64,000 nt of DNA from Bacteroidales bacterium UBA5382 (GCA_002409745.1 DHOU01000003.1:1-64000), one strand, 5' to 3'; numbered from the stretch's first letter, positions 8,022-17,473 are shown. Translations and numbers: made by a program. Notes: generated by a model not told the origin, from the sequence alone.

Positions 8022-8252
8022 AAATTTCCGAAAGTGTAGAATATGTTCTCGAAACAGTTGTACATGTTTCCGAAGGTATTTTTTATGTTTCCGCTACTAT
8101 TTCTCATGTTTTAGAAAGTGCTGCACATGTTTCCGAAAGTATTTTTTACCTTTCCGAAACCGTTTCTCATGTTATCGCCTGACATTTTTATATAGTAGAA
8201 AGAGCTGCGCACGTTTCCGCTAACGTTGCGCATGTTTTCGAAACACTATTTT
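8022..8252 (+). repeat. Array of eleven degenerate 21-bp repeats (array 1)
   Basis: Eleven consecutive units fit a strict 21-bp register without any indel, most starting ATGTTTCCGAAA and ending in T-rich sequence. Unit starts are 8022, 8043, 8064, 8085, 8106, 8127, 8148, 8169, 8190, 8211 and 8232. Units differ by several bases, so this is an old or constrained array rather than a fresh duplication. It lies in the 577-bp gap between a pseudogene and mutA, ending about 155 bp upstream of the likely mutA promoter. Function unknown. Confidence 0.8.
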
Positions 8253-8406
8253 TTCTCCGCTGAGGAAACCATGCTGTCGTAGAAAAAGAATATGATAACG
8301 CCATATGGTAATCCGGCAAATCATAAGGTTGCCGGTCAAAGTAAAAAACATCAATGGGAATTCTTGAAATATAGTTAAGGAGAATGAATAAACGGACGGA
8401 AAAATC

Positions 8407-8437
8407 TTTTATAAACAAACAAATTATCGTACTTTTG
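8407..8437 (+). promoter_or_regulatory. Candidate promoter of mutA
   Basis: TACTTTTG at 8430-8437 matches the Bacteroidota -7 consensus TAnnTTTG, with a T-rich -33 region (TTTT at 8407-8410) 19 bp upstream. This would give a leader of roughly 110 nt before the mutA ATG. Confidence 0.45.
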
Positions 8438-8554
8438 TGATTGTGTAAAATAAAAACAGAAATAGTCCGACATACTACCGGAAAACTTCTGGTTGGAGCA
8501 AAGAACAGTACACAAGCATGCAGGAAAAACGTCGAAATAATAAATATAAAACTT

Positions 8555-10447
8555 ATGAGTGATCACAAAGAAAATTTTTTTGTAGATTTTCCACCTACGT
8601 CCACCGATGAATGGATGGAGAAAATCACCGCCGATTTAAAAGGGGCTGATTTTCAAAAAAAACTGGTGTGGAGAACCAATGAAGGATTTACCGTAAATCC
8701 TTTTTATCGGGCAGAAAATGTAGAAGGTTTGCCGACCCTCGAAAACCTACCCGGGCAGTTTCCCTACGTACGGTCCACCAAGAAAGATAATGTGTGGTAT
8801 ATACGGCGGGAAATACACGTGGACGATTTCGCCGAAGCCAATAAAAAGGCCGTGAAACTGCTCACGAAAGGCATTACTTCTTTCGGCTTCCATCTTCCAA
8901 AAAATGGAATTACCCCCGAAAATATAAAAGTATTGCTTAAGGACATTTCGCCTGAGAAAGTAGAATTGAATTTCAGAACGTGTATTTCGCGTACGCTTGA
9001 GCTTGCACGTGTGGTGTCGGATTATCTGTTGAAGAATAATTTTGAATTGACCAAATGCCAGGGCTCCATCGAGTTCGATCCTTTCCGGAAAATATTGAAG
9101 AAAGGAATAGATTCCCCGCAATGGGCCGAAGAGGCGGCTGAAATCGTCAATATCACGTCGCAGTTGCCCCATTACCGTTGCATTTACATAACGGGCAATA
9201 GTTTTAGCGATGTCGGAGCTTATATCCATCAGGAACTCGGATATAGTTTGTCTTATGGCAATCAGATCCTCGGGGCCTTGATTGAAAAAGGTATCGATCC
9301 GGTAGTGGCTGCCAATAAGATAAAATTCACCTTCGGTATCGATTCCAATTATTTTATGGAAATAGCCAAATTCCGTGCAGCCCGCTGGTTATGGGCCGAA
9401 ATCGTAAATGCCTATGAACCGCTGCACGCCGGACAATATAGCGACGAAGAACGGAAAAATGCGGCAAAAATGAATGTCCATGCCGTCACATCGGCATTTA
9501 ACCAATCGGTTTTCGACCCGTATGTGAATCTGCTCCGTTCGCAAACCGAAGCCATGTCGGCTACCATCGCTTCCGTCGACTCATTAACCGTGCGGCCTTT
9601 CAATGAAGCGTTTGAAACACCTACCGATTTTTCCGAACGTATCGCTGTTAATCAACAATTATTGTTGAAAGAAGAAGCGCATTTCGATAAAATCATCGAT
9701 CCTTCTGCCGGATCGTATTATATTGAAACCCTCACTTCGTCCATCGCCGAACAGGCTTGGAAGCTTTTCCTCAAAACGGAGGAACAGGGATTTTACGAGA
9801 ACTTGAAAGCGGGCGCTGTACAAGATGCCGTCAATGCTTCGGGCGATGCACGCATGATAGCGGTAGCCAAACGTCGGGAAGTGCTGGTCGGAACCAACCA
9901 ATACCCGAACTTTACCGAGAGAAGGAGCGATGCGCTTGCAGAAAGCCATCAACATGCTTGCGGATGCGACGGCGATAAGGAAACTCCTTTTAAAAAGCTG
10001 AAAGTACGCCGCTTGGCGGACGACTTTAATGAACTCCGCTTAGCCACCGAACGAAGCAAGAAAACGCCGAAAGTATTTATGCTCACGATCGGTAACCTGG
10101 CTATGCGTTTGGCTCGGTCGCAGTTCTCAGCCAACTTCTTTGGATGCGCGGGTTATGAATTAATCGATAACCTCGGATTCAACACGGTGGAAGAAGGCAT
10201 TAAAGCGGCGCGCGAAAAAGATGCCGATGTTATCGTATTGTGCTCGAGCGATGATGAATATGTAACGTATGCTCCGGAAGCTTTCGATATGCTGAAAGGC
10301 GGCAAGGAACTGTTTGTCGTTGCGGGTGCGCCGGCTTGCATGGACGACCTGAAAGCGCAGGGTATCGAACATTTTATTCATGTACGCAGCAATGTGCTCG
10401 AAACATTGATCCTATTTCATAAACTTCTCGGGATTACTATAAAATAA
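8555..10447 (+). CDS. mutA: Methylmalonyl-CoA mutase small (beta) subunit
   Basis: 630 residues from the ATG at 8555 (MSDHKENFFVDFPP). The longer open frame to 8441 begins with GTG inside the promoter region and is rejected. It has the substrate-barrel domain (about residues 40-430) followed by a B12-domain-like fold (about 505-630, starting MLTIGNLAMRLARSQFSANF). The cobalamin-ligand motif DxHxxG is absent there, as is normal for the non-catalytic subunit of heterodimeric mutases. With MutB it interconverts succinyl-CoA and (R)-methylmalonyl-CoA in the cytoplasm, part of the propionate pathway of Bacteroidales. mutB follows 15 nt downstream in the same operon. Confidence 0.95.
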   Translation: MSDHKENFFVDFPPTSTDEWMEKITADLKGADFQKKLVWRTNEGFTVNPFYRAENVEGLPTLENLPGQFPYVRSTKKDNVWYIRREIHVDDFAEANKKAVKLLTKGITSFGFHLPKNGITPENIKVLLKDISPEKVELNFRTCISRTLELARVVSDYLLKNNFELTKCQGSIEFDPFRKILKKGIDSPQWAEEAAEIVNITSQLPHYRCIYITGNSFSDVGAYIHQELGYSLSYGNQILGALIEKGIDPVVAANKIKFTFGIDSNYFMEIAKFRAARWLWAEIVNAYEPLHAGQYSDEERKNAAKMNVHAVTSAFNQSVFDPYVNLLRSQTEAMSATIASVDSLTVRPFNEAFETPTDFSERIAVNQQLLLKEEAHFDKIIDPSAGSYYIETLTSSIAEQAWKLFLKTEEQGFYENLKAGAVQDAVNASGDARMIAVAKRREVLVGTNQYPNFTERRSDALAESHQHACGCDGDKETPFKKLKVRRLADDFNELRLATERSKKTPKVFMLTIGNLAMRLARSQFSANFFGCAGYELIDNLGFNTVEEGIKAAREKDADVIVLCSSDDEYVTYAPEAFDMLKGGKELFVVAGAPACMDDLKAQGIEHFIHVRSNVLETLILFHKLLGITIK

Positions 10448-10462
10448 AACGATCAATTGAAA

Positions 10463-12643
10463 ATGAAACCGAATTTTAAAAATATAAATTTTCAAACGGC
10501 CGGCTTTGAACAACACAACGCTGCCGATTGGATGAAAGAAAACAATATTAAGGCCAATTGGCTCACACCGGAACAGATACCGGTAAAACCCGTATATACC
10601 AAGGAAGATCTCGAAGGCATGGAGCACTTAAACTATGCCGCAGGTATTCCTCCTTTTCTCCGTGGCCCTTATTCCACGATGTATGTGATGCGTCCCTGGA
10701 CGATTCGACAATACGCCGGATTTTCGACCGCCGAAGAATCCAATGCTTTTTACCGCCGTAACCTCGCTTCGGGACAGAAAGGTTTGTCGGTGGCTTTCGA
10801 CTTACCAACGCACCGCGGTTATGATGCCGACAACGAACGCGTCGTCGGCGATGTGGGGAAGGCCGGTGTATCGATTTGTTCGGTAGAAGATATGAAAGTC
10901 CTTTTTGACGGTATTCCGTTGAATAAAATGTCGGTGTCCATGACCATGAACGGCGCGGTACTTCCCATTCTGGCTTTCTATATCGTCGCTGCGCAGGAGC
11001 AAGGCGCCAAACTCGAAGAGATGGCCGGAACCATTCAGAACGATATTCTGAAAGAGTTCATGGTACGTAACACCTATATTTATCCGCCGCTTTTCTCGAT
11101 GAAAATCATTGCCGACATCTTTGAATTTACTTCGCAGAAGATGCCGAAGTTCAACTCGATCTCCATCTCGGGTTACCACATGCAAGAGGCGGGAGCCACA
11201 GCCGATATCGAATTAGGCTACACCTTGGCCGACGGCATCGAATATCTGCGCGCCGGTATCAACGCCGGTATCAAAGTCGATGCATTTGCCCCGCGTTTGT
11301 CGTTCTTCTGGGCTATCGGGATGAATCACTTTATGGAAATCGCCAAGATGCGCGCCGCCCGTTTGTTATGGGCCAAGATTGTGAAGGGATTCGGTGCGAA
11401 GAATCCTAAATCGATGGCGTTGCGTACGCACTCGCAGACTTCCGGTTGGTCGCTTACCGAACAAGACCCTTATAATAATGTAGGGCGTACTTGCATTGAG
11501 GCGATGGCGGCTGCGTTGGGACATACGCAATCGTTGCACACCAACGCGTTGGATGAGGCTATCGCCTTGCCGACCGATTTCTCGGCACGTATTGCGCGTA
11601 ATACGCAGATTTATATTCAATCCGAAACGAACATCACCCGTCAGGTCGATCCCTGGGCCGGTTCTTTCTATGTGGAATCGTTGACCCATGCGTTGGCGCA
11701 AAAAGCTTGGGAACATATTCAAGAGGTCGAAAAACTGGGAGGCATGGCAAAAGCCATTGAGACGGGCGTTCCGAAGTTACGTATCGAAGAAGCCGCTGCC
11801 CGTACGCAAGCGCGTATCGACTCGGGTATTCAAAAGATTATCGGAGTGAATGAATATCGGTTGGAAAAAGAAGATCCGATTGATATTCTCGAAGTGGATA
11901 ATACCGAAGTGCTTCGGCAACAGGTAGAGCGATTGAAGAAATTGCGTGCAGAACGGGATGGAACCGCCGTACGCCAAGCATTGGAAGCCATTACCAAATG
12001 TGTGGAAACCAAGGAAGGTAATTTGTTGGAGTTAGCCGTGGAAGCAGCACGGGTTCGCGCCACATTGGGCGAAATATCGGATGCTTGTGAAAAGGTAGTA
12101 GGACGTTATAATGCAATAATCAGAACAATCTCAGGAGTGTATTCATCAGAATCCAAAACAGATGCCACGCTTAAGGAAGCGCGCGCACTTACCGAACAGT
12201 TTGCCCGCAAAGAAGGGCGCCAGCCTCGTATTATGGTTGCGAAAATAGGGCAGGACGGGCACGACCGCGGCGCCAAAGTGATTGCTACGGGTTATGCCGA
12301 TTGCGGTTTCGACGTCGATATGGGACCGTTGTTCCAAACTCCGGCCGAGGCGGCGCGTCAAGCAGTAGAGAATGACGTCCATGTATTGGGTGTTTCTTCT
12401 CTTGCAGCCGGTCATAAAACACTTGTTCCGCAAGTTCTCGCAGAACTGAAAAAGTTAGGGCGTCCCGATATTGTGGTGATTGCCGGCGGTGTTATTCCGG
12501 CACAAGATTACGATTTCCTTTACAAAGCGGGAGTGGCGGCTATTTTCGGTCCCGGAACCTCGGTTACCAAATCGGCGTGTCAAATCGTACATATCTTGAT
12601 GGATGAAAATTCTTCGGAGGAGACAGTAACGACGAAGGAATGA
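10463..12643 (+). CDS. mutB: Methylmalonyl-CoA mutase large (alpha) subunit, adenosylcobalamin-dependent
   Basis: 726 residues from ATG 10463 ([10 protein letters not shown]); a TTG two codons earlier is less likely. The catalytic barrel includes [20 protein letters not shown] near the N-terminus, [13 protein letters not shown] and [20 protein letters not shown]. The C-terminal B12-binding domain has the complete DxHxxG motif (D598-G-H600-D-R-G603), where His600 would be the lower cobalt ligand, and the ASGG-like stretch [14 protein letters not shown]. This is the subunit that carries out the radical carbon-skeleton rearrangement between succinyl-CoA and methylmalonyl-CoA. It sits directly behind mutA, and a strong terminator follows at 12693. 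Confidence 0.97.
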   Translation: MKPNFKNINFQTAGFEQHNAADWMKENNIKANWLTPEQIPVKPVYTKEDLEGMEHLNYAAGIPPFLRGPYSTMYVMRPWTIRQYAGFSTAEESNAFYRRNLASGQKGLSVAFDLPTHRGYDADNERVVGDVGKAGVSICSVEDMKVLFDGIPLNKMSVSMTMNGAVLPILAFYIVAAQEQGAKLEEMAGTIQNDILKEFMVRNTYIYPPLFSMKIIADIFEFTSQKMPKFNSISISGYHMQEAGATADIELGYTLADGIEYLRAGINAGIKVDAFAPRLSFFWAIGMNHFMEIAKMRAARLLWAKIVKGFGAKNPKSMALRTHSQTSGWSLTEQDPYNNVGRTCIEAMAAALGHTQSLHTNALDEAIALPTDFSARIARNTQIYIQSETNITRQVDPWAGSFYVESLTHALAQKAWEHIQEVEKLGGMAKAIETGVPKLRIEEAAARTQARIDSGIQKIIGVNEYRLEKEDPIDILEVDNTEVLRQQVERLKKLRAERDGTAVRQALEAITKCVETKEGNLLELAVEAARVRATLGEISDACEKVVGRYNAIIRTISGVYSSESKTDATLKEARALTEQFARKEGRQPRIMVAKIGQDGHDRGAKVIATGYADCGFDVDMGPLFQTPAEAARQAVENDVHVLGVSSLAAGHKTLVPQVLAELKKLGRPDIVVIAGGVIPAQDYDFLYKAGVAAIFGPGTSVTKSACQIVHILMDENSSEETVTTKE

Positions 12644-12692
12644 GCGCTTATCCCTTGCCTTCCTCCGGGGAAGTGCATCGGAGTTTCCGTAA

Positions 12693-12742
12693 AACTGACG
12701 GCTGCGGCACCCGTATGGATGTACCGGCCGTCAGTTGTTTTT
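12693..12742 (+). terminator. Rho-independent terminator after mutAB
   Basis: A perfect 10-bp stem, AACTGACGGC (12693-12702) with GCCGTCAGTT (12727-12736), followed by GTTTTTC. It ends the mutAB transcript 50 nt after the mutB stop. Confidence 0.85.
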
Positions 12743-12791
12743 CGGTGTTTCAAAATATATAAATATAAAGCAAAGAAAGAGAGACAATCGT

Positions 12792-13466
12792 ATGGCTGAT
12801 AAATTACATGAAGCTGTTTTTACACTTGTGCCTTCGGATTGGAAAAGAAAACCGTATTTCGATTATTACTATCATCGCCTGAAGACCAAATACAATATCA
12901 ATCATCATATCGATATCACCGCCTTCCTGAAAGAAAAAGAAATACGGCAAGTGAAGTTTTATCCCGCTTTTTTATACGTCATCATGCGGGTGATTAATCA
13001 ACACGAAGAGTTTAGGATGGGTTTTGATGAAGAAAACAGGTTGGGGATATGGAATTATCTCGTTCCTTCCTATACCATTTTTCATCAGGACGATCATACT
13101 TTTTCCGACATTTGGAGTAATTATTCTCCTGTCTTTGCAGAATTTTACGATTCCGTTATGGAAGACATGAATACCTATAAAGAGGTGAAGAAAATCAAGG
13201 CGAAAGAAAATCAGCCTGCAAATTTTTGTCCGATCTCAGTGGTTCCCTGGTTAAGTTTTCAGAGTATTAGTCAGGATACTTCTTCCGAATCGAACCTTTT
13301 ATTTCCTATAATCCGCTTTGGAAAATATTACGAAAATGACCATAAGATGCTCCTTCCGTTTTCAATATTCGTCAATCATGCGGTAGCGGACGGATATCAT
13401 ACGTCCACATTCATAAATGATATCGAACAATTCGGTAATAATGCCCGCGAATGGATGGATAGATAA
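12792..13466 (+). CDS. Chloramphenicol-acetyltransferase-like acyltransferase
   Basis: 224 residues from ATG 12792 (MADKLHEAVF); the in-frame extension to 12735 runs into the mutAB terminator tail. It belongs to the CAT fold: FDYYYHRLKTKYNIN near the N-terminus, FYPAFLYVIMRVINQHEEF, and the active-site segment NHAVADGYH. Canonical CAT has HHAVCDGFH, and the catalytic His (here His196) and structural Asp (D200) are kept. CAT enzymes are trimers using acetyl-CoA. Many chromosomal CAT-like proteins in Bacteroidota do not confer chloramphenicol resistance, so the substrate is open. It is followed at 36 nt by a HAD phosphatase gene. Confidence 0.85.
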   Translation: MADKLHEAVFTLVPSDWKRKPYFDYYYHRLKTKYNINHHIDITAFLKEKEIRQVKFYPAFLYVIMRVINQHEEFRMGFDEENRLGIWNYLVPSYTIFHQDDHTFSDIWSNYSPVFAEFYDSVMEDMNTYKEVKKIKAKENQPANFCPISVVPWLSFQSISQDTSSESNLLFPIIRFGKYYENDHKMLLPFSIFVNHAVADGYHTSTFINDIEQFGNNAREWMDR

Positions 13467-13501
13467 AGAAAGAACGGTAAAACACAATGGTTCGGTAAAA
13501 T

Positions 13502-14161
13502 ATGGTAAAAGCAATTATTTTTGATATGGACGGAGTCATCATAGATTCAGAGAAATTATGGAAACGGGCCGAATATGAAATATTCTCATCCTTAGGTGTC
13601 AATGTCACGGATTCGGATTCGGAATTGACTCAAACCATGACTACGGCAGAAGTTACCCGCTTTTGGTATTCGAAGTATCCGTGGCAAAACATCTCATTGA
13701 GAGAAGCAGAACAAAGGGTTGTGTCGAGGGTGATTGAACTTATCGATACGGAAGATTGTCGTATCGAAGGTGTGAAATCATTTATAGAAAAGTTAAAAGA
13801 GATGGGGTTAAAAGTAGCATTGGCAACTAACTCTCCAAGCGAAATAATTCCTTTTGTCTTGAAAAAATTGGAGATTACTCATTTGTTCGATGTCATATCT
13901 TCTGCCGATCTTGTCGATAAAGGAAAGCCGGCTCCCGACATATATTATTATACAGCCCGAAAGCTCGCTGTGGATCCTAAATATTGTATTGCCATCGAAG
14001 ACTCATATACGGGAATGTCAGCAGCAAAAACAGCTCGTATGACCGTCATCGCGTTTATTAGGAAAAAAAAAGATTTACCTGCTGGTATTATTGACTTTCA
14101 ATTTGATCGTTTTGATTGTAAAAATATAGATGAATGGATAAAACGGGGCTTTCTCAATTGA
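13502..14161 (+). CDS. HAD-superfamily sugar phosphatase (HxpB / beta-PGM-like)
   Basis: 219 residues. Motif I is FDMDGVIID with nucleophile D8 and acid/base D10. Motif II is ALATNSPS. Motif III/IV is KGKPAPDIY followed by CIAIEDSYTGMSAAKTA. An alpha-helical cap between motifs I and II puts it in the subclass IA group with beta-phosphoglucomutase and the hexitol/2-deoxyglucose-6-phosphatases of the YniC type. It probably dephosphorylates a small sugar phosphate in the cytoplasm. It lies 36 nt after the CAT-like gene and may be co-transcribed. The exact substrate cannot be read from sequence. Confidence 0.85.
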   Translation: MVKAIIFDMDGVIIDSEKLWKRAEYEIFSSLGVNVTDSDSELTQTMTTAEVTRFWYSKYPWQNISLREAEQRVVSRVIELIDTEDCRIEGVKSFIEKLKEMGLKVALATNSPSEIIPFVLKKLEITHLFDVISSADLVDKGKPAPDIYYYTARKLAVDPKYCIAIEDSYTGMSAAKTARMTVIAFIRKKKDLPAGIIDFQFDRFDCKNIDEWIKRGFLN

Positions 14162-14443
14162 ATTTAGCTCACTTTTCGCAAGCAAACGTTGTTTAGTATT
14201 ACTCATTCATCGACTTGATTTACGTAACGGAAGGCTGATCGCTCTCTTTGTCTGCGAAAGTTGAAATAAAAACACCAAAAAAATTGTTTTATAATCGAAA
14301 ATAACATAAATTTGAGGGTCGAATTTTATCTTCTTTTGAAATAAAATTGACACAATCTTTATTTTTTTTCTTTATATCATTAATCTATACGGAAACGGAT
14401 TATTAAATATAAAATGTAATATTCACATCAAAAAGAACATCAA

Positions 14444-15379
14444 ATGAAAAAGGCATTAATGGGTATTGGTTTTCTCGTTATCGCTTATAGTTGCAGTACA
14501 CAGCAAAAGGTGGTGCGAGTTGAACCTCAAGTTCAAGAAATCAAACAAGAAGAGCAGGAACAGGTGCTCAAACGGAAAGTTGCCATAGCTCGTTTTTCGA
14601 ATGAAACGCAGTATGCTAAAGGAATTTTTTATGATAAAGATAATGATCCTCTCGGAAAGCAGGCCGTCGATATCTTGTCTACAAAACTGGCGTCGACGAA
14701 TAAGTTCATTTTATTGGAACGGCAAGATATGGATAAAATTCTGGAAGAGTTGAAAATTGCCGGAACCGAAGCTCCGCAAAAAGTGGGAGCAGACTATTTG
14801 ATTATCGGTTCCGTGACGGAATTCGGCCGGAAAAATGTAGGCGATGTGAACGTGTTTTCAAGGAGTAAAACACAAACGGTACAAGCTGGCGTCAATATTC
14901 GTCTGGTGGATGTCTCTACAGGGCAGATCATTTATTCGGAAGAGGCGAAGGGCGAGGCCGAAACGACCAATAAAACGGTGATGGGATTCGGCGAACGGGC
15001 CGATTACGATGCGACTCTCGCGGATAAAGCCATCTCGGCCGCTATCTCAAAATTAGTGGAAAACATCGTGAATAATTGTATGGACCGGCCATGGAAATCG
15101 TATTTTTTAGTGTATGATACGGACGGTATTTTAATCTCCGGAGGGAAAAGTCAAGGCTTACGCGTGGGAGACATTTACGAAGTGGTACAAAAAGGAAAAA
15201 CCGTAACAAATCCTCAAACCGGGATGTCCATGGAATTGCCCGGAAAAACGGTCGGCAAAGTGGAAGTCAACTCGTTGGGAGGTGAAACTTCCGACAATGA
15301 ATTTGCGATAGTATCCTTTATAGAAGGAAGCATAGACCAGGCAAATTTAACGAATTACTATATAAAACAAATACAATGA
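14444..15379 (+). CDS. CsgG-family outer-membrane lipoprotein
   Basis: 311 residues with a lipoprotein signal (FLVIAYSC, lipid Cys17). Residues 45-220 have the CsgG core: KVAIARFSNET, ILSTKLASTNKFILLERQD, a GADYLIIGSVTEFG strand and the VNIRLVDVSTGQIIYSEEAKG region, then a C-terminal extension of about 90 residues (SGGKSQGLRVGDIYEV). CsgG forms the curli secretion channel in E. coli, but CsgG relatives next to DUF4810 and DUF799 lipoproteins form a separate, poorly characterised group. Its stop overlaps the next start (ATGATGA), the first of a series of overlaps. A 282-bp gap upstream shows no obvious promoter box. Confidence 0.85.
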   Translation: MKKALMGIGFLVIAYSCSTQQKVVRVEPQVQEIKQEEQEQVLKRKVAIARFSNETQYAKGIFYDKDNDPLGKQAVDILSTKLASTNKFILLERQDMDKILEELKIAGTEAPQKVGADYLIIGSVTEFGRKNVGDVNVFSRSKTQTVQAGVNIRLVDVSTGQIIYSEEAKGEAETTNKTVMGFGERADYDATLADKAISAAISKLVENIVNNCMDRPWKSYFLVYDTDGILISGGKSQGLRVGDIYEVVQKGKTVTNPQTGMSMELPGKTVGKVEVNSLGGETSDNEFAIVSFIEGSIDQANLTNYYIKQIQ

Positions 15380-15711
15380 TGAAAAAGATACTTTTTGTAG
15401 CGGTCATCGGGTTGCTATTCATTGCCGGCTGTACCGGCGTAAAAACAATATCAACCGGTTTGGAAAACGAATCTTATTTGGTTTTTGTCGGCAATCCGGC
15501 TGATTATCGCGGAGGAGTCGATGTATCGGTCGATGAGAACCTGTCATTCAAAGCCGAAGTAGTAAAAGACAATGTCGATCGTCCGAAAGGCAAAGTGTAT
15601 GCAATATCTACGGGCACACACACCATAACGGTATCATACGAAGGAAATTTGATTTTCCAAAAACAGGTGTTTGTTTCAGCTCAGGAAACAAAAAAAATCA
15701 TACTGCAATGA
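15376..15711 (+). CDS. Small PEGA-like lipoprotein of the CsgG operon
   Basis: 111 residues with a lipobox (LLFIAGC, Cys19). The mature part is all-beta and ends ISTGTHTITVSYEGNLIFQK, which resembles a PEGA-type domain, in which a Gly-Thr-His turn precedes a strand with V/I-x-V. It overlaps csgG upstream (ATGA) and the DUF4810 gene downstream (15708-15711). Presumably an outer-membrane-attached accessory of the CsgG-like complex. The family assignment is tentative. Confidence 0.65.
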   Translation: MMKKILFVAVIGLLFIAGCTGVKTISTGLENESYLVFVGNPADYRGGVDVSVDENLSFKAEVVKDNVDRPKGKVYAISTGTHTITVSYEGNLIFQKQVFVSAQETKKIILQ

Positions 15712-16058
15712 AAAAAATCATGCTCTTTGTTATCGCCGCCTTAGCATTGGGTTTGGCTTCCTGTACGACACAAAAATCGCTCTACTCGTGGGCGAACTAT
15801 CCCACATCGAGCTATAATTATTTGAAAAACAGTGATGAGAAATCAACGCAAGAGTTAATCGAAACGTATCAGAAAATCATAGAAAAGCAGGAAGGTACGC
15901 GCGGAGTGGTTCCTCCCGGTATATATGCCGATTATGGGTTTCTTTTACTCACAGCTAATAAAACGGAAGAGGGTAAGGCTCTGTTGGATAACGAAATTGC
16001 GTTGTATCCCGAATCGAAAGTATTTATCGATAGAATTTTAAAAATGATGGAAGAATGA
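15708..16058 (+). CDS. DUF4810 lipoprotein
   Basis: 116 residues: lipoprotein signal (ALALGLASC, Cys19), then QKSLYSWANYPTSSYNYLKN and a helical hairpin with a TPR-like feel (PPGIYADYGFLLLTANKTEE). This fits DUF4810, a family that occurs between CsgG-like and DUF799 lipoproteins in many Gram-negative bacteria. It overlaps both neighbours by 4 nt, so translation is probably coupled. No biochemical role is established as far as I know. Confidence 0.75.
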   Translation: MKKIMLFVIAALALGLASCTTQKSLYSWANYPTSSYNYLKNSDEKSTQELIETYQKIIEKQEGTRGVVPPGIYADYGFLLLTANKTEEGKALLDNEIALYPESKVFIDRILKMMEE

Positions 16059-16750
16059 AAAAAATCATTATCTGTACGATTATCGCCGCGGCTTTTTTGT
16101 CGGCATGCGGCACGACCAATACCGTCACCGATATCAAATCGGTTGCCTATAAAGGGATGTATGACGAGAAGCCGCTGGCTATTTTGCTTATGCCCCCCAT
16201 CAACCGGAGCACAAACGTGGAGGCGAAAGAATATTTCCATTCGACTCTGAATGTTCCTTTGGCAAATGCCGGTTATTATGTGATCCCCACCTTTCTTTCC
16301 ATGGAAATATTGAAGAAGGAGAGCGCCTATGATGCTGAATTGTTTTTGGATTCTCCACTCAATAGATTCGGAGAAGTGTTTGGCGCCGATTTGGCTTTGT
16401 TTACCATCATTCATAAATGGGATAAGTCGCATATCGCAGGAAGCGTGGACGTATCCGTAGAATATATTTTAAAATCCACCAGAACGAATGAAGTCCTTTA
16501 TACCCGTACAGGAGATATCACGTATAATACATCTGTATCGAGCGGTACGGGAGGTCTTATCGGAGTGTTGGCCGATATGGCTGCTACGGCCATCAATACG
16601 GCGGCAACCCGTTATATCGATGTAGCCCGGGCCTGCAATACGTATACCTTTCAGGATTTGCCCGCCGGCAAATACAGTCCGTCGTACGGCGCCGATGCCA
16701 ATGAGTTTGCCGGAGAGAAGGTGTTTAAGGCGACGTTGAGTAATAAATAA
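16055..16750 (+). CDS. DUF799 (GNA1162-like) lipoprotein
   Basis: 231 residues: lipoprotein signal (AAAFLSAC, Cys18), then KPLAILLMPPINRSTNVEAK, the entry to a nucleotide-binding-like alpha/beta fold also seen in TolB-N/CsgG relatives, and GADLALFTIIHKWD. Matches the DUF799 family, which includes the meningococcal surface lipoprotein GNA1162. It is the last gene of the four-gene overlapping lipoprotein operon. The four proteins probably form one outer-membrane-associated assembly. Confidence 0.78.
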   Translation: MKKIIICTIIAAAFLSACGTTNTVTDIKSVAYKGMYDEKPLAILLMPPINRSTNVEAKEYFHSTLNVPLANAGYYVIPTFLSMEILKKESAYDAELFLDSPLNRFGEVFGADLALFTIIHKWDKSHIAGSVDVSVEYILKSTRTNEVLYTRTGDITYNTSVSSGTGGLIGVLADMAATAINTAATRYIDVARACNTYTFQDLPAGKYSPSYGADANEFAGEKVFKATLSNK

Positions 16751-16752
16751 GG

Positions 16753-16913
16753 ATGTTCTTTTTATACAAAGATTATTAATCCTGTTTGTTTTAAGCCTTA
16801 TAAGCAACCTGTTGCGCTCACAAACCATCACGCTCCAAACCGGTGTCTCCTTGTCGCATGTCGATTGGAAAACCGGTTCTTCGAATGTAATTACGTTTTA
16901 TAACAGGGTATGA
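16753..16913 (+). pseudogene. Truncated outer-membrane protein N-terminus
   Basis: Directly after the DUF799 stop, ATG 16753 opens a frame that dies after MFFLYKDY. The frame reading LLILFVLSLISNLLRSQTI then TLQTGVSLSHVDWKTG and VITFYNRV stops at 16911-16913. This looks like a signal peptide plus the first beta-strand of a Bacteroidota outer-membrane barrel protein, with a frameshift at the start and the rest lost. The piece is short, so confidence is limited. Confidence 0.45.
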
Positions 16914-16960
16914 AAAAAGAGGTTGTTGTCCCTGTAATATGGGAAATAACCTCTTTTTAA
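16913..16960 (+). terminator. Bidirectional terminator hairpin
   Basis: AAAAAGAGGTT (from 16915) pairs with AACCTCTTTTT (ending 16957). A-rich and T-rich flanks give a T-run on both strands, so it can end the plus-strand lipoprotein operon and the minus-strand gene at 16994. Confidence 0.8.
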
Positions 16961-16993
16961 TAACCAGAAACATCTACTGTTTGACTTGATGAT

Positions 16994-17419
16994 TTACCGG
17001 GAACCGGCTCTGTCTTTTCTTCCCTTTGCTCTCTTTTCCCAACGTTCTTTTTTTAACGTATTCCATTGTTCCGTCTTTTCTTTCCCGATGATGCTTTCCA
17101 GTTCGGAGTTAAATTCTTCCAATTCTTTTTCACGTAAAGCTTTTCCTTCTTCACGATTCTTGGATTGCTGTTCACGGGTAGCTTTTGTCTGTTCGTGATG
17201 TGCGGTGCGTTTAGCATCCTGTTTTTCAAACAGAGCTTGCACTTTCGTTTGTTGATCTGTGGTCAAATCAAGTTCTTTCGCTAAATTTTCTGCGCGTTTT
17301 TCAGCCGAAGGCCATTCACGCGGAGCTCTTTTACGTTCTTTTTTGTCTGTGTCCTGTGCCGATACCGACAGGCTCAAAGTCAATAAAGCGACCATTGTTA
17401 AGAATACATACTTTTTCAT
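16994..17419 (-). CDS. Spy/CpxP-like periplasmic helical protein
   Basis: 141 residues from the internal Met at 17419 (MKKYVFLTMVALLTLSLSVSAQ is the signal peptide); the 12 codons upstream lack signal-peptide character. The mature part is entirely charged and helical with an LDLTTDQQTKVQALF motif, the LTxxQ signature of Spy/CpxP/DUF4890 proteins, and a long Lys/Arg/Glu-rich coiled segment. Such proteins are periplasmic chaperones or envelope-stress sensors. It is monocistronic, with its own promoter box at 17474 and the shared terminator at 16913. Confidence 0.7.
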   Translation of the reverse strand: MKKYVFLTMVALLTLSLSVSAQDTDKKERKRAPREWPSAEKRAENLAKELDLTTDQQTKVQALFEKQDAKRTAHHEQTKATREQQSKNREEGKALREKELEEFNSELESIIGKEKTEQWNTLKKERWEKRAKGRKDRAGSR

Positions 17420-17473
17420 TGTTCTACATTTTATGAATAAATGATTATTTTGCATTTGCTTTTATAGGACGTT

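Noticed and set aside
8747-12433. Many long minus-strand open frames opposite mutA and mutB
   Set aside because: They mirror the codon structure of the highly conserved mutase genes, lack ribosome sites and match no family. Shadows of the coding strand.
12792-13466. Chloramphenicol resistance gene
   Set aside because: The catalytic His and Asp are kept, but the HH pair is NH and the gene sits in a plain chromosomal context. Resistance should not be inferred.
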